A DNA stretch of 64,000 nucleotides from Pseudomonas putida W15Oct28 (GTDB taxonomy: Bacteria > Pseudomonadota > Gammaproteobacteria > Pseudomonadales > Pseudomonadaceae). A program made the position numbers and the translations under genes. Under the pieces are notes generated by a model, which did no database searches, had not been told where the DNA came from, and saw nothing but the letters and a program-made list of their open reading frames with translations. Every line of letters begins with the position of its first letter. The first letter of the stretch is position 1. Shown here piece by piece: positions 18,313-26,869 of this stretch. The DNA lies in assembly GCF_000708715.2 (NCBI RefSeq), contig NZ_JENB01000008.1:124001-188000 (forward strand). Reading direction: 5' to 3'.

Positions 18313-18576
18313 TTACTCCGCTTTGAAGCCTGGTTTGTTGTTGGCTGCGCGCCATTTTTTTATGATGCGTACAATTTCTTCCGGTGTGTCCAGTCCGTCT
18401 GCTTCAGGCCAATATATGAGGTCTGAACCATTTGGGTGTTCGGTTAATAACTTGAATTTCATGATCCTTGCGTCGAGCTCATGCTCGCTCAAGTCATCAG
18501 GAGGGTTCGTAATGGAGTTTATAAACTCCAGGAATTCGAGCTCGGTGTATTCGGAAATGCTATTTTTTTGATTCAT
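18313..18576 (-). CDS. Immunity protein of the nuclease bacteriocin (Im family)
   Basis: This 87-residue Im protein carries HPNGSDLIYWPE, the helix III signature with Tyr-Trp in place of the usual Tyr-Tyr, then IIKKWRAANNKPGFK as in colicin E9 immunity. It binds and blocks the cognate HNH nuclease domain in the producing cell. Its start overlaps the bacteriocin stop (ATGA, 18573-18576), guaranteeing co-expression. The two Im proteins in this block share the family core but not the specificity helix. Confidence 0.93.
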   Translation of the reverse strand: MNQKNSISEYTELEFLEFINSITNPPDDLSEHELDARIMKFKLLTEHPNGSDLIYWPEADGLDTPEEIVRIIKKWRAANNKPGFKAE

Positions 18577-20834
18577 TCGGATGTCCCGTAGTGGATGCTA
18601 TTATGCGCTGCCGGTGTTACCACTCTCAGGTTATCAATATCGTAGACAGCTCCGTTTTCGGAGATTGGTATGACGTGATGGAGTATGAAGGTTGCGTGTC
18701 CTTTGTAATGGTCTTGGTCACGTGCTTTGGGGGCATGTCCTTTGGACATAAGATTTCTATTCACAATGTTAAATTGGCTAGACAGCTCAGAGGTTTCGGC
18801 TACAGCCTTCCAGAATGTAGATCTGAAAGCATCGAAATCCCGAAACTCTCTATCTCTAAGCACATCTGCAATCTGTGTTGGAATTGCAGCCCCGGTCAGC
18901 CTTGCTGCCTCACCGAGCCAGACACCATTGGTGTGCGAGCCCTGCCCTGTAGCAATACCAGGCTCATATCGCGGGCTTTTGAACACCACCAGAATAGGCG
19001 GTAAACCCGAGTCCATGGGGAAGGTGATGATCAGCCGTTCCTGGTCCAGCAAATCCAGCGCCGGGTAACCCTCTGTTTCGGTACTGACGGGGTTCAGGGT
19101 ACTGCCGGTGTAAACGACGGTACCGGGCGGCGCTGGCGGCAAGCTGGTAGAACTTCCACCTTCACCGCCCGGCGCGCTGGCAGGTGTCCAGGTCAAAATC
19201 CGCTGCGGGTTATCCAGCGCCAGGCTGTAGACCTGCCGCTCACTGTCGAATGTCGCAGCGCGTACCGGTACCGATTTACCCCCAGCCACCACATACAGGT
19301 CCATGCCATTCTGGTGCTCGGATCCAGCCAGCAGATACGGCAGATCGATGCTGGTTGATGACGCTGCCAAGGTTGCAAGGTCAGGCCCACCGGGTGGCGT
19401 AAGGCTGGCTAGAGGGGTGCTGATAAGATAACGGCGCTCACTGTTACCCAGCGTTGACGGCCAGGCCATCGCAAGAGTGCCTACTGCAAGCGAAGGGATA
19501 GTCGTAGCAACAAGGCGGGCAATCGCGGTCGTGATTGCTTCACCCAAAGCCGAGTAAGCCGCTTCGGCTACTGCAAAAGAGGTAGCACCAATGGGGATTA
19601 CGGCAGGCGTCAGTCCCGCCAGACGCGCTTCATTGATATAGGAAATGCTCCGCCGCAGAGTCTCTTGCCTTAGCCGCTCGGCATCTGCAGCCAAGCGCTC
19701 AGCTTCGGCCTGCTGGTGTGCAGCTTCTTCCTGTGCGGCGAGTTGACCTTGGAGGTTCTCCACTTCAGCGGCGCGCTGCATCAGGTGTTGCGTGGCACCT
19801 GCATATACGCCCAGGAATCTGATCGATTCGGTTAGCGCCAGTGCGAGGTGGTATTCCTGCCAGCGCGGGCCAGCCCGGCGTAAACGTTGTTCATCTACAA
19901 GATGCAAAAGCCCTTCAAGTTGAGGCTTCGACAGAGGGGTGTTGATACGGGGATTATGATTATGGTACAGCGGAATTTGTGATTGCTTGGCCTGCACCAA
20001 GGCAGCAGCGGTTGCCAGATAGGCGCTGAAGGTTTGAACAAGCGTGAGCGCGTCGTCAATGACGGTTTGCCCCAGCTCATGCTGAAGGACGTTGGGTAAA
20101 CAATCGAAATGTATCTGCCGCTCTGCGTGAATCTGAGCTGTTCTGCGCGCGATCACTTCCACCAGATTTGGAGGCTGATGGTTGAGCTCCTCCTGATCCA
20201 CTTGCCTTGCGAGGCCCTCAAGTTCGTCTGCCAGCGCTTGGTGCTTTTGAGCTTCGATGTGTAAGCGGTACGTGCCTTCCCAAGACCTCTGCAGCCTCGT
20301 GGCCCATTCCACACCTAGCTCTTGGCCTGTTGTTGCTGCGAAGAAGCCCGGGTCCAGAAACCGGCTCATCATTGAATCGCCGCGCTTGTAGAATGCGGGT
20401 ACGCCAAAGTAGTTACTGGCGTCGGGTAAGATCTGCAAATAACCATCACGAATCTGACTGATTTGCGATGACAGGATTTGTTGTTCTGTTGAGAGCGTTG
20501 ATGTCGCGCCGTTTGTACTGTTCGCCTCGGCTTTGATCTGGGCTTTCAGTGCAGTAATGGTTTCAGGGAGCTGGTTTACTTCGTGAGCATATTTTTCTGA
20601 ATAGTCCTTCTCGATGATCTGAAATTCTTCTGTCAGCACTCTGCGAGTGGAGATAACCCGTGCAATGTCATTTTTGGTTGGACTGGTGCCGCGTGGATAA
20701 CCATCGCTTAGCCCCCAGCCACCTGAGCCCGGTCCACCACCACCTCCCCCCATCAACCTTAGTTCGGCACCTGTTGGTGCTTGCGCACTGATGTACAGCG
20801 CTTCATCGAGATAATACGTGTTGTCACGTGCCAT
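18573..20834 (-). CDS. S-type-pyocin-like bacteriocin with HNH DNase domain
   Basis: The 753-residue protein is built like an S-type pyocin. A short N-terminus contains a Gly-rich stretch (GGGGGGPGSGGWG, about 29-41). A helical section with a coiled coil (about 355-395) probably serves receptor binding. A pyocin-S translocation region spans about 405-640. The C-terminal HNH nuclease starts near IPTQIADVL and ends with HH719-720, Asn735, His744 and His748, the complete zinc/catalytic set. It should enter related Pseudomonas cells through an outer-membrane receptor and degrade DNA. The start is the ATG at 20834 with AGGAG seven bases upstream; a GTG six codons earlier overlaps that ribosome site and is unlikely. 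No lysis gene is nearby. Confidence 0.92.
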   Translation of the reverse strand: MARDNTYYLDEALYISAQAPTGAELRLMGGGGGGPGSGGWGLSDGYPRGTSPTKNDIARVISTRRVLTEEFQIIEKDYSEKYAHEVNQLPETITALKAQIKAEANSTNGATSTLSTEQQILSSQISQIRDGYLQILPDASNYFGVPAFYKRGDSMMSRFLDPGFFAATTGQELGVEWATRLQRSWEGTYRLHIEAQKHQALADELEGLARQVDQEELNHQPPNLVEVIARRTAQIHAERQIHFDCLPNVLQHELGQTVIDDALTLVQTFSAYLATAAALVQAKQSQIPLYHNHNPRINTPLSKPQLEGLLHLVDEQRLRRAGPRWQEYHLALALTESIRFLGVYAGATQHLMQRAAEVENLQGQLAAQEEAAHQQAEAERLAADAERLRQETLRRSISYINEARLAGLTPAVIPIGATSFAVAEAAYSALGEAITTAIARLVATTIPSLAVGTLAMAWPSTLGNSERRYLISTPLASLTPPGGPDLATLAASSTSIDLPYLLAGSEHQNGMDLYVVAGGKSVPVRAATFDSERQVYSLALDNPQRILTWTPASAPGGEGGSSTSLPPAPPGTVVYTGSTLNPVSTETEGYPALDLLDQERLIITFPMDSGLPPILVVFKSPRYEPGIATGQGSHTNGVWLGEAARLTGAAIPTQIADVLRDREFRDFDAFRSTFWKAVAETSELSSQFNIVNRNLMSKGHAPKARDQDHYKGHATFILHHVIPISENGAVYDIDNLRVVTPAAHNSIHYGTSE

Positions 20835-20865
20835 GTAGGTTCTCCTGGTCACTACACGGGCTAGC

Positions 20866-20895
20866 TTTATATATATTGAATTCGCGGTATGTCAG
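20866..20895 (-). promoter_or_regulatory. Putative sigma-70 promoter of the bacteriocin gene
   Basis: On the minus strand CTGACA (20890-20895) and TATAAA (20866-20871) are separated by 18 bases and lie about 35 bases before the bacteriocin ATG. No full PrtN P-box or LexA box is apparent, so how it is induced is not shown. Confidence 0.5.
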
Positions 20896-20914
20896 CTGCG
20901 GCCTGTCAATCGGT

Positions 20915-20926
20915 AGGAAGCTTCCT
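20915..20926. promoter_or_regulatory. Palindrome AGGAAGCTTCCT upstream of the bacteriocin
   Basis: A perfect 12-base palindrome lies between the mdeR stop and the bacteriocin promoter. It could be an operator; a hairpin would have no loop, so it is a poor terminator. Confidence 0.3.
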
Positions 20927-20946
20927 GGCACTCGGAAAGATCTGTC

Positions 20947-21426
20947 TTAGATGTGTTTTTCCGACACAGGTATTACCCTTTTCTCCTTCACCGCCTTGTA
21001 GGAAAAACTCGAATAGATCTCCTTCACCCCCGGCAGCCGTTGCAGCACTTCCCGGGTAAATTCGCCAAACGACTCCAGGTCCCGCGCCAGAATCTCCAGC
21101 AAAAAGTCATAGCGCCCGGAGATGTTGTGGCAGGCGACGATTTCGGGGATTTCCATCAGCCGCTGCTCGAATGCCAGCGCCATGTCCTTGGTGTGGGAGT
21201 CCATCATGATGCTGACGAAGGCTGTCACGCCAAACCCCAGTGACTTTGGCGAGAGGATGGCCTGATAGCCGGTGATGTAGCCGTTGTCTTCGAGCAGCTT
21301 GACCCTTCGCCAGCATGGCGAGGTGGTCAGCGCCACCTGGTCGGCAAGTTCGGCGACGGTGAGGCGGGCGTTGTCCTGCAAGGCGGCGAGCAGGGCACGG
21401 TCGGTGCGGTCGAGGCTTGAAGGCAT
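20947..21426 (-). CDS. mdeR: Lrp/AsnC-family regulator MdeR of methionine gamma-lyase
   Basis: The 159-residue protein has the Lrp build: an N-terminal HTH (about 8-50, with LTTSPCWRRVKLLE as recognition segment) and a C-terminal RAM ligand/assembly domain. It is transcribed away from megL. In P. putida an Lrp-type protein, MdeR, next to the lyase gene is needed for its expression; I assign the name on that basis. The ATG at 21426 has GGAGG upstream; the open frame extends 16 codons further without support. Confidence 0.85.
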   Translation of the reverse strand: MPSSLDRTDRALLAALQDNARLTVAELADQVALTTSPCWRRVKLLEDNGYITGYQAILSPKSLGFGVTAFVSIMMDSHTKDMALAFEQRLMEIPEIVACHNISGRYDFLLEILARDLESFGEFTREVLQRLPGVKEIYSSFSYKAVKEKRVIPVSEKHI

Positions 21427-21471
21427 GTTTTGCCCTCCTGGTCCGTTAATTGTTGTTTTTGTTCCAGCAAG

Positions 21472-21485
21472 CACGCAGATGCGTG
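21472..21485. promoter_or_regulatory. Palindrome CACGCAGATGCGTG between mdeR and megL
   Basis: A perfect six-base inverted repeat with a two-base centre lies midway in the divergent promoter region. A second palindrome, ATAAGCTTAT, lies at 21520-21529. Either could be the MdeR site. Confidence 0.4.
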
Positions 21486-21553
21486 GGCTATTTTGGAAAA
21501 AATCGGGCAGCTCGGTGGCATAAGCTTATAGCAAACCACAAGAGGCTGTTGCC

Positions 21554-22750
21554 ATGCGCGACTCCCATAACAACACCGGTTTTTCCACACGGGCCATTCA
21601 CCATGGCTACGACCCGCTTTCCCACGGTGGCGCCCTGGTGCCACCGGTGTACCAGACCGCTACCTATGCCTTCCCGACTGTCGAATACGGCGCTGCCTGC
21701 TTTGCCGGGGAGGAGGCGGGGCACTTCTACAGCCGCATCTCCAACCCCACACTGGCCTTGCTTGAGCAACGCATGGCCTCGCTGGAGGGCGGCGAGGCGG
21801 GATTGGCGCTGGCGTCGGGGATGGGGGCCATTACTTCGACCATCTGGACCCTGCTGCGGCCTGGTGATGAGCTGATCGTCGGGCGCACCTTATATGGCTG
21901 CACCTTTGCATTCCTGCACCATGGCATCGGCGAGTTCGGTGTCAAGATTCACCATGTTGACCTCAACGATGCCGAAGCCCTGAAAGCGACGATCAACAGC
22001 AAAACGCGGATGATCTACTTCGAAACACCGGCCAACCCCAATATGCAACTGGTAGACATACCTGCGGTTGTCGAGGCGGTGCGAGGGCATGATGTGCTTG
22101 TGGTGGTCGACAACACCTACTGCACGCCTTACCTGCAGCGGCCGCTGGAACTTGGGGCCGACCTGGTAGTGCATTCGGCGACCAAGTACCTCAGTGGTCA
22201 TGGCGACATTACCGCCGGCCTGGTGGTGGGGCGCAAGGCGCTGGTCGACCGCATTCGCCTGGAAGGGCTGAAAGACATGACCGGGGCTGTGCTTTCGCCG
22301 CATGACGCTTCGCTATTGATGCGCGGTATCAAGACCTTGGCTCTGCGCATGGACCGCCACTGCGCCAATGCGTTGCAGGTGGCGCAGTTCTTGGCTCGGC
22401 AGCCGCAGGTGGAGCTTCTTCACTACCCGGGGTTGCCGTCGTTTGCCCAGTACGAACTGGCACAGCGGCAGATGCGTTTGCCGGGCGGGATGATTGCCTT
22501 TGAGCTCAAGGGGGGGATCGAGGCTGGGCGGCGTTTCATGAATGCGCTGCAGCTGTTTGCCCGGGCAGTGAGCCTGGGGGATGCCGAGTCGCTGGCGCAG
22601 CACCCGGCGAGCATGACGCACTCCAGTTACACGCCGGAGGAGCGGGCGCATCATGGGATATCGGAGGGGTTGGTGAGGTTGTCCGTGGGGCTGGAGGATG
22701 TGGAAGACCTGCTAGCGGATGTCGAGCAGGCATTGCAGGCTTGCTGTTAG
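21554..22750 (+). CDS. megL: L-methionine gamma-lyase
   Basis: This PLP enzyme splits L-methionine to methanethiol, 2-oxobutyrate and ammonia. It is 398 residues long, the exact length of the P. putida enzyme. The diagnostic residues are present: Tyr59 and Arg61 (FYSRISNP), Tyr114 and Cys116 (LYGCTF), and Lys211 for PLP in SATKYLSGHGD. Cys116 separates methionine gamma-lyase from cystathionine lyases. AGAGG precedes the ATG. The 2-oxobutyrate dehydrogenase gene (mdeB) found beside it in some P. putida strains is not here. A REP pair follows. Confidence 0.95.
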   Translation: MRDSHNNTGFSTRAIHHGYDPLSHGGALVPPVYQTATYAFPTVEYGAACFAGEEAGHFYSRISNPTLALLEQRMASLEGGEAGLALASGMGAITSTIWTLLRPGDELIVGRTLYGCTFAFLHHGIGEFGVKIHHVDLNDAEALKATINSKTRMIYFETPANPNMQLVDIPAVVEAVRGHDVLVVVDNTYCTPYLQRPLELGADLVVHSATKYLSGHGDITAGLVVGRKALVDRIRLEGLKDMTGAVLSPHDASLLMRGIKTLALRMDRHCANALQVAQFLARQPQVELLHYPGLPSFAQYELAQRQMRLPGGMIAFELKGGIEAGRRFMNALQLFARAVSLGDAESLAQHPASMTHSSYTPEERAHHGISEGLVRLSVGLEDVEDLLADVEQALQACC

Positions 22751-22759
22751 GTAGCCTGC

Positions 22760-22855
22760 CCCGGCCTCTTCGCGGGCACGCCCGCTCCCACAGGTACACC
22801 ACAGCATTCGAAATCTGTGAAATACCTGTGGGAGCGGGCGTGCCCGCGAAGGGGT
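22760..22855. repeat. Paired inverted REP elements (type A), twin of 2441
   Basis: Bases 22760-22851 are identical to 2441-2532 over 92 bases, including the unique spacer between the two REP arms. The copy lies just after megL. Confidence 0.9.
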
Positions 22856-22872
22856 CAGTGAATCCAGCCCAC

Positions 22873-22899
22873 AAAAAAGGCCTCTTGCGAGGCCTTTTT
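22873..22899. terminator. Bidirectional intrinsic terminator
   Basis: AAAAAGGCCTC, loop TTGC, GAGGCCTTTTT: an 11-base-pair stem with A and T runs on the two sides, between the convergent megL and zapG genes. Confidence 0.92.
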
Positions 22900-22912
22900 C
22901 ATGTTCAGCAGA

Positions 22913-23350
22913 TCAACGCTTGAGCCCGTAGCTCTCGTCGAGCATGCCCGGCGAGTTCGGCGCTTTTGGCGCATAGTCGCGTGGCACTTCGGCGGTGTCC
23001 TTCGGCGGAGTCAGGCGGTCACGGGGGCCTTGCGACGCTTCGGAATGCAGGGCAGCCAGCAGGCGCTGGCGAGTGACTTCATCGAGGGCCAGGCTGTTGG
23101 CGCCTTCGGCCAGGTGATCCTGTACGTCCTGGTAGCTCTGGGTCAGTTTCTTGACCAGCATGGCGGTGCTGTTGAAGTGGGTGACCACTTCGTTCTGGTA
23201 GCTGTCGAAGCGCTTCTGGATGTCATCCAGTTGGCGCTGGGTGTTGCTCGGCGCCGCGTTGGGCAGCAGGCGGGCAACAATGAAACCGACCGCCACACCG
23301 ATGACCAGGGCCAGGGTTGGCAACAACCAAACAAGGAGCGAGAGTTCCAC
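22913..23350 (-). CDS. zapG: YhcB/ZapG (DUF1043) envelope-division protein
   Basis: The 145-residue protein has one N-terminal transmembrane helix (about 5-27) followed by a cytoplasmic coiled coil (about 38-80) and a Pro-rich disordered tail. This is the DUF1043 layout; E. coli YhcB (ZapG) links cell division and envelope synthesis. The start is GTG at 23350 behind GGAAGGA. It is divergent from the hydrolase gene. Confidence 0.88.
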   Translation of the reverse strand: MELSLLVWLLPTLALVIGVAVGFIVARLLPNAAPSNTQRQLDDIQKRFDSYQNEVVTHFNSTAMLVKKLTQSYQDVQDHLAEGANSLALDEVTRQRLLAALHSEASQGPRDRLTPPKDTAEVPRDYAPKAPNSPGMLDESYGLKR

Positions 23351-23485
23351 GAGTCCTTCCTCTATAAACGGCTTTGCTTTACGTTAACGGCTCAGACCTG
23401 CGCTGTATACCGCGAGCGATCGCAAATCAGAACAGAATTCCTCACCTAGACGAATCGACCCTTCCCGAGGTCACGGAGTAGTGCC

Positions 23486-24121
23486 TTGCTTGTCCGCGAA
23501 ACCCCCTTGTTCATCGATGGCCCCAGCGGCCAGCTGGAAGCCTTGTACCTGGACGTGGCCGACGCCCGTGGCGCGGTGCTGATCTGCCACCCCAACCCGG
23601 TCCAGGGCGGCACGATGCTCAACAAGGTGGTCTCGACCCTGCAACGCACCGCTCGCGATGCCGGCTACGTGACCCTGCGCTTCAACTACCGTGGCGTCGG
23701 CCAGAGCGCCGGCAGCCATGACATGGGTGCCGGCGAAGTGGCGGATGCCGAGGCCGCCGCGGCCTGGCTGCGTGCCAGCCACCCCGAGTTGCCGCTGGTA
23801 CTGATGGGCTTCTCGTTCGGCGGTTTCGTTGCCACCAGCCTGGCCGGCCGCCTGGAAACCGCCGGGGTAACGCTGCAACATTTGTTCATGATTGCCCCGG
23901 CAGTCATGCGCCTGACGGCCGAGTTCCCGCTGCCACAGCACTGCCCGATCACCGTGGTGCAGCCAGATGCCGACGAAGTGGTCGCGCCGCAGCTGGTTTA
24001 CGAATGGTCCGACAGCCTGTCGCGCCCCCATGAGCTGCTGAAAGTGGCAGAATGCGGACACTTCTTCCATGGCAAGCTGACCGATCTGAAGGATCTGCTG
24101 CTGCCGCGCCTTTCGAACTGA
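23486..24121 (+). CDS. Small alpha/beta hydrolase (YsgA/dienelactone-hydrolase-like)
   Basis: The 211-residue protein has an alpha/beta hydrolase fold with nucleophile elbow GFSFGG (Ser110), a likely acid at Asp161/Asp163 (QPDADEVV), and His192 in [15 protein letters not shown] near 35-42 and [10 protein letters not shown] near 67-75 are typical of this uncharacterised group. The start is probably TTG at 23486 with GGAG seven bases upstream; no in-frame ATG fits. It lies 25 bases before trpS and may share its transcript. The substrate is unknown. Confidence 0.85.
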   Translation: MLVRETPLFIDGPSGQLEALYLDVADARGAVLICHPNPVQGGTMLNKVVSTLQRTARDAGYVTLRFNYRGVGQSAGSHDMGAGEVADAEAAAAWLRASHPELPLVLMGFSFGGFVATSLAGRLETAGVTLQHLFMIAPAVMRLTAEFPLPQHCPITVVQPDADEVVAPQLVYEWSDSLSRPHELLKVAECGHFFHGKLTDLKDLLLPRLSN

Positions 24122-24146
24122 GCCAAGCCTGAATAAGCGAACACCC

Positions 24147-25496
24147 ATGACCACGCGCATTCTTACCGGTATCACCACCACCGGCACTCCGCACCTGGGC
24201 AACTACGCCGGCGCCATTCGCCCTGCGATCCGTGCCAGCCAGCAGCCCGGTGCCGACTCGTTCTACTTCCTGGCCGACTACCACGCCCTGATCAAGTGCG
24301 ACGACCCGCTGCGTATCCAGCGTTCGCGCCTGGAAATCGCCGCCACCTGGCTGGCCGGTGGCCTGGACCCGGACAAGGTGACCTTCTACCGCCAGTCCGA
24401 CATCCCGGAAATCCCCGAGCTGACCTGGCTGCTGACCTGCGTTGCCGCCAAGGGCCTGCTGAACCGCGCGCATGCCTACAAGGCCTCGGTGGACAAGAAC
24501 GTCGAGAACGGCGAAGACCCGGACGCCGGCGTGACCATGGGCCTGTTCAGTTACCCGGTACTGATGGCCGCCGACATCCTGATGTTCAACGCCCACAAGG
24601 TGCCGGTCGGCCGCGACCAGATCCAGCACGTGGAAATGGCCCGTGACATCGGCCAGCGCTTCAATCACCTGTTCGGCCAGGGCCGGGACTTCTTCGCCCT
24701 GCCGGAAGCGGTGATCGAGGAAAGCGTGGCCACGTTACCCGGCCTGGACGGGCGCAAGATGTCCAAGAGCTATGACAACACCATCCCGTTGTTCACCAGC
24801 GCCAAGGACATGAAAGACGCCATCTCGCGCATCGTCACCGACTCGCGCGCGCCAGGCGAAGCGAAAGACCCGGACAACTCGCACCTGTTTACCCTGTACC
24901 AGGCCTTCTCGACGCCGGAGCAATGCACCGAATTCCGCGAAGAGCTGTTGCAGGGCCTGGGCTGGGGTGATGCCAAGCAGCGCCTGTTCCAGTTGCTGGA
25001 TGGTCAACTGGCCGAAAAACGCGAGTACTACCACCAGCTGGTCGCCCGCCCGGCGGACCTGGAAGACATCCTGCTGGCCGGCGCCGCCAAGGCCCGCAAG
25101 ATTGCCACGCCGTTCCTCGAGCAACTGCGCGAAGCCGTTGGCCTGCGTTCGTTCCGCAGCAGTGTGCAAGCCGGCACCGAGGTGAAGAAGAAGGCTGCCA
25201 AGAGCGCACGTTTTGTCAGCTTCCGCGACGAAGACGGCAGCTTCCGCTTCCGCCTGCTGGCCGCTGACGGCGAGCAACTGCTGCTGTCGCGCAGCTTCGC
25301 CGACGGCAAGAGCGCCGGCGCCGTGAGCAAGCAGCTGCAGCAGGGTGGCGAGGCCGATGTACGGGTCGAAGGCCTGAGCTTCGGCCTGTGGCTGAATGGC
25401 GAGCAGGTTGCCGACGGGCCGCAGTTCGACAGCGTCGAAGCCCGTGATGTGGCCATTCAAAGCCTGCGTGATGCCCTGGCACCACAGCAGGACTGA
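24147..25496 (+). CDS. trpS: Tryptophanyl-tRNA synthetase with C-terminal extension
   Basis: TrpS charges tRNA-Trp. The class I motifs are PHLGN (HIGH equivalent, residues 14-18) and KMSKS (204-208). Bacterial TrpS is usually about 330-340 residues; this one has 449. The additional part (about 345-449) contains [19 protein letters not shown] and a second weaker unit ending in [18 protein letters not shown], which looks like two DUF1508 (YegP-like) repeats. Similar long TrpS proteins occur in Pseudomonas. The ATG at 24147 has no strong ribosome site. Confidence 0.95.
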   Translation: MTTRILTGITTTGTPHLGNYAGAIRPAIRASQQPGADSFYFLADYHALIKCDDPLRIQRSRLEIAATWLAGGLDPDKVTFYRQSDIPEIPELTWLLTCVAAKGLLNRAHAYKASVDKNVENGEDPDAGVTMGLFSYPVLMAADILMFNAHKVPVGRDQIQHVEMARDIGQRFNHLFGQGRDFFALPEAVIEESVATLPGLDGRKMSKSYDNTIPLFTSAKDMKDAISRIVTDSRAPGEAKDPDNSHLFTLYQAFSTPEQCTEFREELLQGLGWGDAKQRLFQLLDGQLAEKREYYHQLVARPADLEDILLAGAAKARKIATPFLEQLREAVGLRSFRSSVQAGTEVKKKAAKSARFVSFRDEDGSFRFRLLAADGEQLLLSRSFADGKSAGAVSKQLQQGGEADVRVEGLSFGLWLNGEQVADGPQFDSVEARDVAIQSLRDALAPQQD

Positions 25497-25506
25497 GGTT
25501 GTTGCA

Positions 25507-25593
25507 CTGTGGGAGCGGGCAAGCCCGCGAAGCAGGCGCCGCGGTGTATGGCACCGGCTTCGCCGGTGTTCGCGGGCATGCCCGCTCCCACAG
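25507..25593. repeat. Paired inverted REP elements (type A)
   Basis: CTGTGGGAGCGGGCAAGCCC at 25507 and its near-inverse ending at 25593 flank a GC-rich spacer after trpS. Confidence 0.87.
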
Positions 25594-25609
25594 ACTGATT
25601 GCCATTAAG

Positions 25610-25642
25610 CGGGCCTGTCGCTACAGTGACGGCCCGTTTTTT
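25610..25642 (+). terminator. Intrinsic terminator after trpS
   Basis: CGGGCC and GGCCCG with an inner GTC/GAC extension form a stem followed by TTTTTT, 20 bases before the zapE start. Confidence 0.75.
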
Positions 25643-25661
25643 GTTGCCTCGCTAACGAATC

Positions 25662-26756
25662 ATGACTCCCTTAGAACGCTATCAAGCAGATCTGAAACGT
25701 CCCGACTTCTTCCATGACGCGGCGCAGGAAACTGCGGTGCGTCACCTGCAGCGCCTGTACGACGACCTGGTACAGGCGCAGAACAACAAGCCGGGCGTGT
25801 TCGGCAAGCTGTTCGGCAAGAAGGAGCAGACCCCGGTCAAGGGCCTGTACTTCTGGGGTGGGGTAGGGCGAGGCAAGACCTACCTGGTCGATACCTTCTA
25901 CGAAGCGCTGCCCTTCAAGCAGAAGATGCGTACGCACTTCCACCGCTTCATGAAGCGTGTGCACGAGGAAATGAAAACCCTCAAGGGCGAGAAGAACCCG
26001 CTGACCCTCATCGCCAAGCGCTTCAGCGACGAAGCCAGGGTGATCTGCTTCGACGAATTCTTCGTGTCGGACATTACCGACGCCATGATCCTCGGCACCC
26101 TGATGGAAGAGCTGTTCAAGAATGGCGTGTCGCTGGTGGCCACCTCCAACATCGTGCCGGATGGCCTGTACAAGGATGGCCTGCAACGCGCACGCTTCCT
26201 GCCTGCCATTGCCATGATCAAGCAGTTCACCGACGTGGTGAACGTTGACAGTGGGGTCGACTACCGGCTGCGTCACCTGGAGCAGGCCGAACTGTTCCAC
26301 TACCCGCTCAACGATGCGGCGCACCAGAGCATGCGCGCCAGCTTCAAGGCGCTGACGCCGGAGTGCACCCAGGCGGTCGAGAACGATGTGCTGATGATCG
26401 AGAACCGGCCGATCAATGCCCTGCGTACCTGCGACGATGTCGCCTGGTTCGACTTCCGCGCCCTGTGCGATGGGCCGCGCAGCCAGAACGACTACATCGA
26501 ACTGGGCAAGATCTTCCATGCCGTGCTGCTGAGCAATGTGGAGCAGATGGGTGTCGCCACCGACGACATCGCCCGCCGCTTCATCAACATGGTGGACGAG
26601 TTCTACGACCGCAACGTCAAGCTGATCATCTCGGCCGAGGTGGAGCTGAAAGACCTGTACACCGGTGGGCGCCTGAGCTTCGAGTTCCAGCGCACCCTGA
26701 GCCGGTTGCTGGAGATGCAGTCGCACGAATTCCTGTCGCGCGCGCATAAGCCCTAA
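25662..26756 (+). CDS. zapE: Cell division ATPase ZapE (AFG1 family)
   Basis: This 364-residue AFG1-like ATPase has Walker A GGVGRGKT (66-73) and Walker B VICFDEFFVSD (about 126-136). In E. coli ZapE associates with the Z ring under stress; related AFG1 proteins act in membrane protein quality control. The ATG at 25662 has a poor ribosome site. The gene is probably monocistronic, between the trpS terminator and the long palindrome at 26771. Confidence 0.93.
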   Translation: MTPLERYQADLKRPDFFHDAAQETAVRHLQRLYDDLVQAQNNKPGVFGKLFGKKEQTPVKGLYFWGGVGRGKTYLVDTFYEALPFKQKMRTHFHRFMKRVHEEMKTLKGEKNPLTLIAKRFSDEARVICFDEFFVSDITDAMILGTLMEELFKNGVSLVATSNIVPDGLYKDGLQRARFLPAIAMIKQFTDVVNVDSGVDYRLRHLEQAELFHYPLNDAAHQSMRASFKALTPECTQAVENDVLMIENRPINALRTCDDVAWFDFRALCDGPRSQNDYIELGKIFHAVLLSNVEQMGVATDDIARRFINMVDEFYDRNVKLIISAEVELKDLYTGGRLSFEFQRTLSRLLEMQSHEFLSRAHKP

Positions 26757-26770
26757 AGGCAGCTGCGAGT

Positions 26771-26848
26771 TTCGAGCTTCAAGCTACAAGAAAAAGCCAG
26801 AGCAGATCGTGTATTGCTCTGGCTTTTTCTTGTAGCTTGAAGCTCGAA
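26771..26848. terminator. Perfect 34-base-pair palindrome, bidirectional terminator
   Basis: Arms 26771-26804 and 26815-26848 are perfect inverse copies around a ten-base loop. The arms contain AAGAAAAAGCC/GGCTTTTTCTT, giving a T run in either direction, between the convergent zapE and AraC-type genes. Confidence 0.88.
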
Positions 26849-26869
26849 GCTTGGCGCTCAGGAAGCCTT

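Noticed and set aside
18591..19068. Plus-strand open frames inside the bacteriocin gene
   Set aside because: They lie antisense to the conserved nuclease domain and have no ribosome site or domain.
16046..20946. Prophage or integrative element
   Set aside because: No integrase, transposase, tRNA attachment site, direct flanking repeats or structural phage genes were seen.
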